Part shown: piece after piece, positions 44,170 through 47,515 of the stretch
How positions within the stretch are numbered: the stretch's first letter is position 1
How the letters are laid out: the number at the start of each line of letters is the position of its first letter
Source of the DNA: Elainella saxicola E1
Lineage (GTDB): Bacteria > Cyanobacteriota > Cyanobacteriia > Elainellales > Elainellaceae
Length of the DNA: 47,515 bases
NCBI GenBank assembly: GCA_002796835.1
Contig: LUGL01000055.1
Span: forward strand, 1-47,515
Direction: 5' to 3'
The notes under the pieces: generated by a model
The model's database searches: none
Seen by the model: only the letters and a program-made list of their open reading frames with translations
What the model was told of the DNA's origin: nothing
Program-made: the position numbers and the translations under genes

Positions 44170-46791
44170 ATGCAGCCAACCAATCCCAATCAATTTACTG
44201 AAAAGGCATGGGAAGCGATCGCTCGGACTCCAGATATTGCCAAGCAGGCACAGCATCAGCAAATTGAGCCAGAGCACTTAATGTTGGCGCTGCTGGAGCA
44301 ACCAGAGGGGCTTACCACCAGCATTCTCAATAAACTAGGTGTTAACGTGCAGCGCGTGCGCGACTATACAGAAGACTATATTCGTCGCCAACCCAAAGTT
44401 TCAGGAGCCGGAAGCTCAGTTTATCTGGGTCGATCGCTCGATACTTTGCTCGATCGGGCTGAGGCAATTCGCAAAGACTTTGGCGATGATTTTATTTCAG
44501 TGGAGCATTTGTTGCTGGGCTATGCCAGAGACGATCGCTTCGGTAAAGTGGTATTTCAAGAGTTTAGACTCGATGAGAAGAGGCTGAGAGACGCAGTGGA
44601 ACAAGTAAGAGGTAATCAAAAGGTGACCGACCAAAATCCAGAAGGCAAGTACGAAGCACTGGAGAAATATGGTCGTGACCTCACCGAATCAGCTCGACAA
44701 GGCAAACTCGATCCGGTGATTGGCCGAGATGATGAAATTCGCCGTACGATTCAAATCTTGTCACGCCGCACCAAGAATAATCCGGTGCTGATTGGGGAAC
44801 CGGGCGTTGGTAAAACAGCCATTGCCGAAGGACTGGCTCAGCGGATTCTAAGTGGCGATGTACCGCAGTCTTTGAAAGATCGACGACTGATCTCGCTCGA
44901 TATGGGGGCGCTGATCGCAGGTGCCAAATATCGGGGTGAGTTTGAAGATCGGTTGAAAGCCGTCCTGAAAGAAGTCACCGATTCGAAAGGCCAGATTATT
45001 CTATTCATCGATGAAATTCATACCGTCGTGGGTGCAGGGGCGACTCAAGGAGCGATGGATGCAGGCAATTTGCTGAAGCCGATGCTGGCTAGAGGGGAAC
45101 TGCGCTGTATTGGAGCCACGACGCTGGATGAATACCGCAAGTACATTGAAAAAGATGCGGCCTTGGAACGTCGATTCCAGCAGGTCTATGTCGATCAACC
45201 CAGCGTTGAAGACACGATTTCGATTCTGCGCGGTTTGAAGGAACGCTATGAGGTACACCATGGGGTCAACATCTCAGATAGTGCGCTCGTAGCTGCCGCG
45301 ACGCTGTCGAATCGCTATATCAGCGATCGATTCTTGCCGGACAAGGCGATCGATCTGGTAGATGAAGCAGCAGCCAAACTGAAAATGGAAATCACCTCCA
45401 AGCCGGAAGAACTTGACGAGGTCGATCGCAAAATTCTGCAGCTGGAAATGGAGCGACTGTCCTTGCAAAAAGAAAGTGATGTGGGTTCGCGCGATCGGTT
45501 AGAAAGGCTGGAAAAAGAGCTGGCCGACCTTAAAGAAAGTCAAAGCAGCTTGAATGCTCAATGGCAGGCTGAAAAAGATGTGATCGTCGAAATTCAGAAG
45601 CTGAAGGAAGAGATCGATCGCGTCAATCTGGAAATTCAGCAGGCCGAGCGGGATTATGACCTGAATAAAGCGGCTGAGCTGAAATATGGCAAACTCACCG
45701 ATTTGCAGCGTCGTGTTCAGGAAGCCGAAGCGAAACTGGCCCAGACCCAAACCAACGGTAAATCACTGCTGCGGGAAGAAGTGACCGAATCCGACATTGC
45801 GGAAATTATTTCCAAGTGGACGGGTATTCCGGTTAGCAAGCTGGTGGAATCGGAAATGCAAAAGCTGCTGCACTTGGAAGATGAATTACACCGTCGCGTG
45901 ATCGGTCAAGATGAAGCTGTGACTGCGGTGGCGGATGCGATCCAACGTTCTCGAGCTGGATTGGCTGATCCGAATCGACCGATCGCTAGCTTTATCTTCC
46001 TGGGTCCGACTGGCGTGGGTAAGACCGAATTGGGCAAAGCCCTTGCCGCCTATTTATTCGACACTGAAGAAGCCATGGTGCGGATCGACATGTCGGAATA
46101 CATGGAAAAACACGCCGTGTCTCGCTTGATCGGTGCCCCTCCCGGCTATGTAGGTTATGAAGAAGGTGGTCAGTTGACCGAAGCGATCCGACGCCGACCC
46201 TATGCCGTCATCCTGTTCGACGAAATCGAGAAAGCGCATCCGGATGTGTTCAATATCATGTTGCAGATTCTGGATGATGGCCGCGTGACTGATTCTCAAG
46301 GTCGCACTGTAGACTTCAAGAACACAGTGATTATTATGACCAGCAATATTGGATCGCAATACATCCTGGATATTGCTAGCGACGATCAGCGCTATGAAGA
46401 AATGCGATCGAGAGTGATGGAAGCGATGCGATCGAACTTCCGGCCTGAATTCCTCAACCGGATTGACGAAATCATTATCTTCCATGGCTTGCAGAAAACC
46501 GAACTGCGTCAGATCGTGCAACTTCAAGTCAACCGTTTGGCGCAACGCCTAGTCGATCGCAAGATGACGTTGCGGTTATCCGATGCGGCCCTCGATTTCC
46601 TGGCTGAAGTGGGTTACGACCCAATCTATGGCGCTCGTCCATTAAAGCGAGCCATCCAGCGCGAGTTGGAAACTCAAATTGCTAAAGCGATTCTGCGCGG
46701 CGAGTTCCATGATGGCGACACTATCTTTGTCGATATCGAAAATGAGCGGCTTGCCTTCAAACGGCTGCCTGCTGAGTTAGTCACAATGTAG
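44170..46791 (+). CDS. clpB: ATP-dependent disaggregase ClpB
   Basis: An 873-residue hexameric AAA+ chaperone that pulls proteins from aggregates together with DnaK. The N domain (about 1-150) has the paired Clp_N repeats ([21 protein letters not shown]). NBD1 has Walker [10 protein letters not shown] (Lys215), Walker B ILFIDEIH, and the arginine-finger region (ALERRFQQV). The long coiled-coil M domain (about 400-525), absent in ClpA/ClpC, identifies ClpB. NBD2 has GPTGVGKTE (Lys618), [13 protein letters not shown] and [15 protein letters not shown]. No ClpP-docking tripeptide was seen in the sequence. Length is normal. The upstream 240 bases hold the promoter; GAGAGTAAGAAACT precedes ATG 44170. 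Confidence 0.96.
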   Translation: MQPTNPNQFTEKAWEAIARTPDIAKQAQHQQIEPEHLMLALLEQPEGLTTSILNKLGVNVQRVRDYTEDYIRRQPKVSGAGSSVYLGRSLDTLLDRAEAIRKDFGDDFISVEHLLLGYARDDRFGKVVFQEFRLDEKRLRDAVEQVRGNQKVTDQNPEGKYEALEKYGRDLTESARQGKLDPVIGRDDEIRRTIQILSRRTKNNPVLIGEPGVGKTAIAEGLAQRILSGDVPQSLKDRRLISLDMGALIAGAKYRGEFEDRLKAVLKEVTDSKGQIILFIDEIHTVVGAGATQGAMDAGNLLKPMLARGELRCIGATTLDEYRKYIEKDAALERRFQQVYVDQPSVEDTISILRGLKERYEVHHGVNISDSALVAAATLSNRYISDRFLPDKAIDLVDEAAAKLKMEITSKPEELDEVDRKILQLEMERLSLQKESDVGSRDRLERLEKELADLKESQSSLNAQWQAEKDVIVEIQKLKEEIDRVNLEIQQAERDYDLNKAAELKYGKLTDLQRRVQEAEAKLAQTQTNGKSLLREEVTESDIAEIISKWTGIPVSKLVESEMQKLLHLEDELHRRVIGQDEAVTAVADAIQRSRAGLADPNRPIASFIFLGPTGVGKTELGKALAAYLFDTEEAMVRIDMSEYMEKHAVSRLIGAPPGYVGYEEGGQLTEAIRRRPYAVILFDEIEKAHPDVFNIMLQILDDGRVTDSQGRTVDFKNTVIIMTSNIGSQYILDIASDDQRYEEMRSRVMEAMRSNFRPEFLNRIDEIIIFHGLQKTELRQIVQLQVNRLAQRLVDRKMTLRLSDAALDFLAEVGYDPIYGARPLKRAIQRELETQIAKAILRGEFHDGDTIFVDIENERLAFKRLPAELVTM

Positions 46792-46830
46792 GATCGATGC
46801 GCTCAGTTTGGGCGAAAAGTCAGAAAAATA

Positions 46831-46869
46831 AGGGCGATCGAAATTCCGGGAGGAGCGATCGCCCTTTTT
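46831..46869 (+). terminator. Terminator after clpB, built on a HIP1-like stem
   Basis: AGGGCGATCG (46831-46840) pairs with CGATCGCCCT (46856-46865), loop of 15, then TTTTT. The stem contains GCGATCGC, the cyanobacterial HIP1 word. Confidence 0.88.
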
Positions 46870-46948
46870 GCTGGAGCGTTGAGAGAGGAGATTTGACTGA
46901 TTTTTTGCTGATTGCGATTTTGGATTTATTCCACGTGAGTTCGACAGG

Positions 46949-47515
46949 TCAAAAGATCGCTTCAGGCAAGGCAGGTAAACCCTTGGGTTGAAGATCGAGG
47001 GAGGGTCTGGAGTCTTGGTAGGTGTATGCCACCAGTCCAGCAATCAAATTGACCATGAAATTCAGAGGACTGCGATGACGAGAATGTTCAATTTGAGCAA
47101 TGTTCTTGAGTTGGTCATTGACCGACTCGATGATCGCTCGCTTCCGCAACAGGATCTTGTCAAGCAGAGGCACCAAGCGGTTTTTCATATTCTTCTTAAT
47201 CTTGGTGACCAGCTGAAGCCCTTGTTGCCATAACTGCTCGAATAAGGCTTGGGAAATATAACCCCGGTCGCCAAAGAGCTTGCCGATAATGCCTTTCGTT
47301 AACTCTGGGACTGGAGTGCGGTCGTCCACATTGGCAGCAGTCAACTGAAACGACAACAACTCTCCATGTTCATTGATGAGCAGGTGTAGCTTGAAGCCGT
47401 AGTACCAGCCCATCGAACTCTTGCCCCAAGCTGCATAAGTTGCAAACACCCGATGGCTGTGAGCCCGTTTGGGATGACAAACCTTTAGAGGAGTCGAATC
47501 GATGAAACTAATCCC
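46949..47515 (-). CDS. IS982-type transposase, partial (continues past right edge)
   Basis: The frame is open from the window edge, giving at least 189 residues. It reads FIDSTPLKVCHPKRAHSHR, SSMGWYYGFKLHLLINEHGE, then KLFGDRGYISQALFEQL and RKRAIIESVNDQLKNIAQ. These contain the three DDE positions: Asp in FIDST at the edge, Asp in FGDRGY, and Glu in IIESVND. The pattern is the IS982 family. The C-terminus (LNFMVNLIAGLVAYTYQ) is intact with a stop at 46949. The N-terminal part lies beyond 47515. The right terminal repeat should lie between the clpB terminator and 46949 but was not proven. Confidence 0.85.
   Translation of the reverse strand, partial: GISFIDSTPLKVCHPKRAHSHRVFATYAAWGKSSMGWYYGFKLHLLINEHGELLSFQLTAANVDDRTPVPELTKGIIGKLFGDRGYISQALFEQLWQQGLQLVTKIKKNMKNRLVPLLDKILLRKRAIIESVNDQLKNIAQIEHSRHRSPLNFMVNLIAGLVAYTYQDSRPSLDLQPKGLPALPEAIF

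Noticed and set aside
46054-46545. 163-codon open frame antisense to clpB
   Set aside because: Opposite the conserved second ATPase domain; shadow frame.

Overview
The window comes from a filamentous cyanobacterium. The evidence is an intact hetR gene, a cyanobacteriochrome sensor kinase, an IctB-type bicarbonate transporter homologue, a low-temperature-induced (lti-type) protein, YggT/Ycf19, and frequent HIP1-like GCGATCGC/CGATCG words across the core genes. No heterocyst-specific structural genes are present, so hetR alone does not say whether the organism makes heterocysts. No rRNA, tRNA or CRISPR array was seen.

Left edge (1-2.6 kb): the 3' part of an IS4-type transposase is joined to an OmpR-type response regulator that has lost its N-terminus. 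An AT-richer unknown membrane-anchored protein follows. From 2.6 to 12.5 kb lie housekeeping genes: a DUF4870 protein, a HAD dehalogenase, PepA, a soluble lytic transglycosylase, a receiver-kinase hybrid, an lti-type secreted protein, PurF and a GNAT acetyltransferase.

Accessory and signalling block (12.7-25 kb): two RTX calcium-binding proteins share a C-terminal domain. They flank a three-gene phosphorelay: a DXCF-type cyanobacteriochrome histidine kinase, an Rcp1-like response regulator overlapping it by ATGA, and a REC-PASx3-HK-REC hybrid kinase. A vMAP-type AAA-like ATPase follows. The second RTX gene lies between two decayed copies of the same transposase tail. The first RTX gene has a broken 5' end and a tandem duplication at its stop codon.

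From 25 to 34 kb: a ChaC-like glutathione cyclotransferase, a small membrane protein, a triple-repeat glycine-zipper stress protein with a BON lipoprotein, a GntR regulator whose start abuts a clear double operator in front of leuA, and a CtpA-type protease.

Developmental locus (34-35.7 kb): hetR, preceded on the same strand by a long leader and a 27-codon ORF ending exactly in RGSGR. This fits PatX/PatS-type HetR inhibitor peptides and is the most notable element of the window. ictB diverges from it.

Right part (37-47.5 kb): YggT, a FAD oxidoreductase, a sulfate-activation cluster (bisphosphate nucleotidase, ATP sulfurylase, APS kinase), an ExbB/TolQ channel protein, a PD-(D/E)XK-like protein, ClpB and a partial IS982-type transposase running off the right edge. 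All identifications are made by eye from motifs and remembered family sequences; no database search was run.
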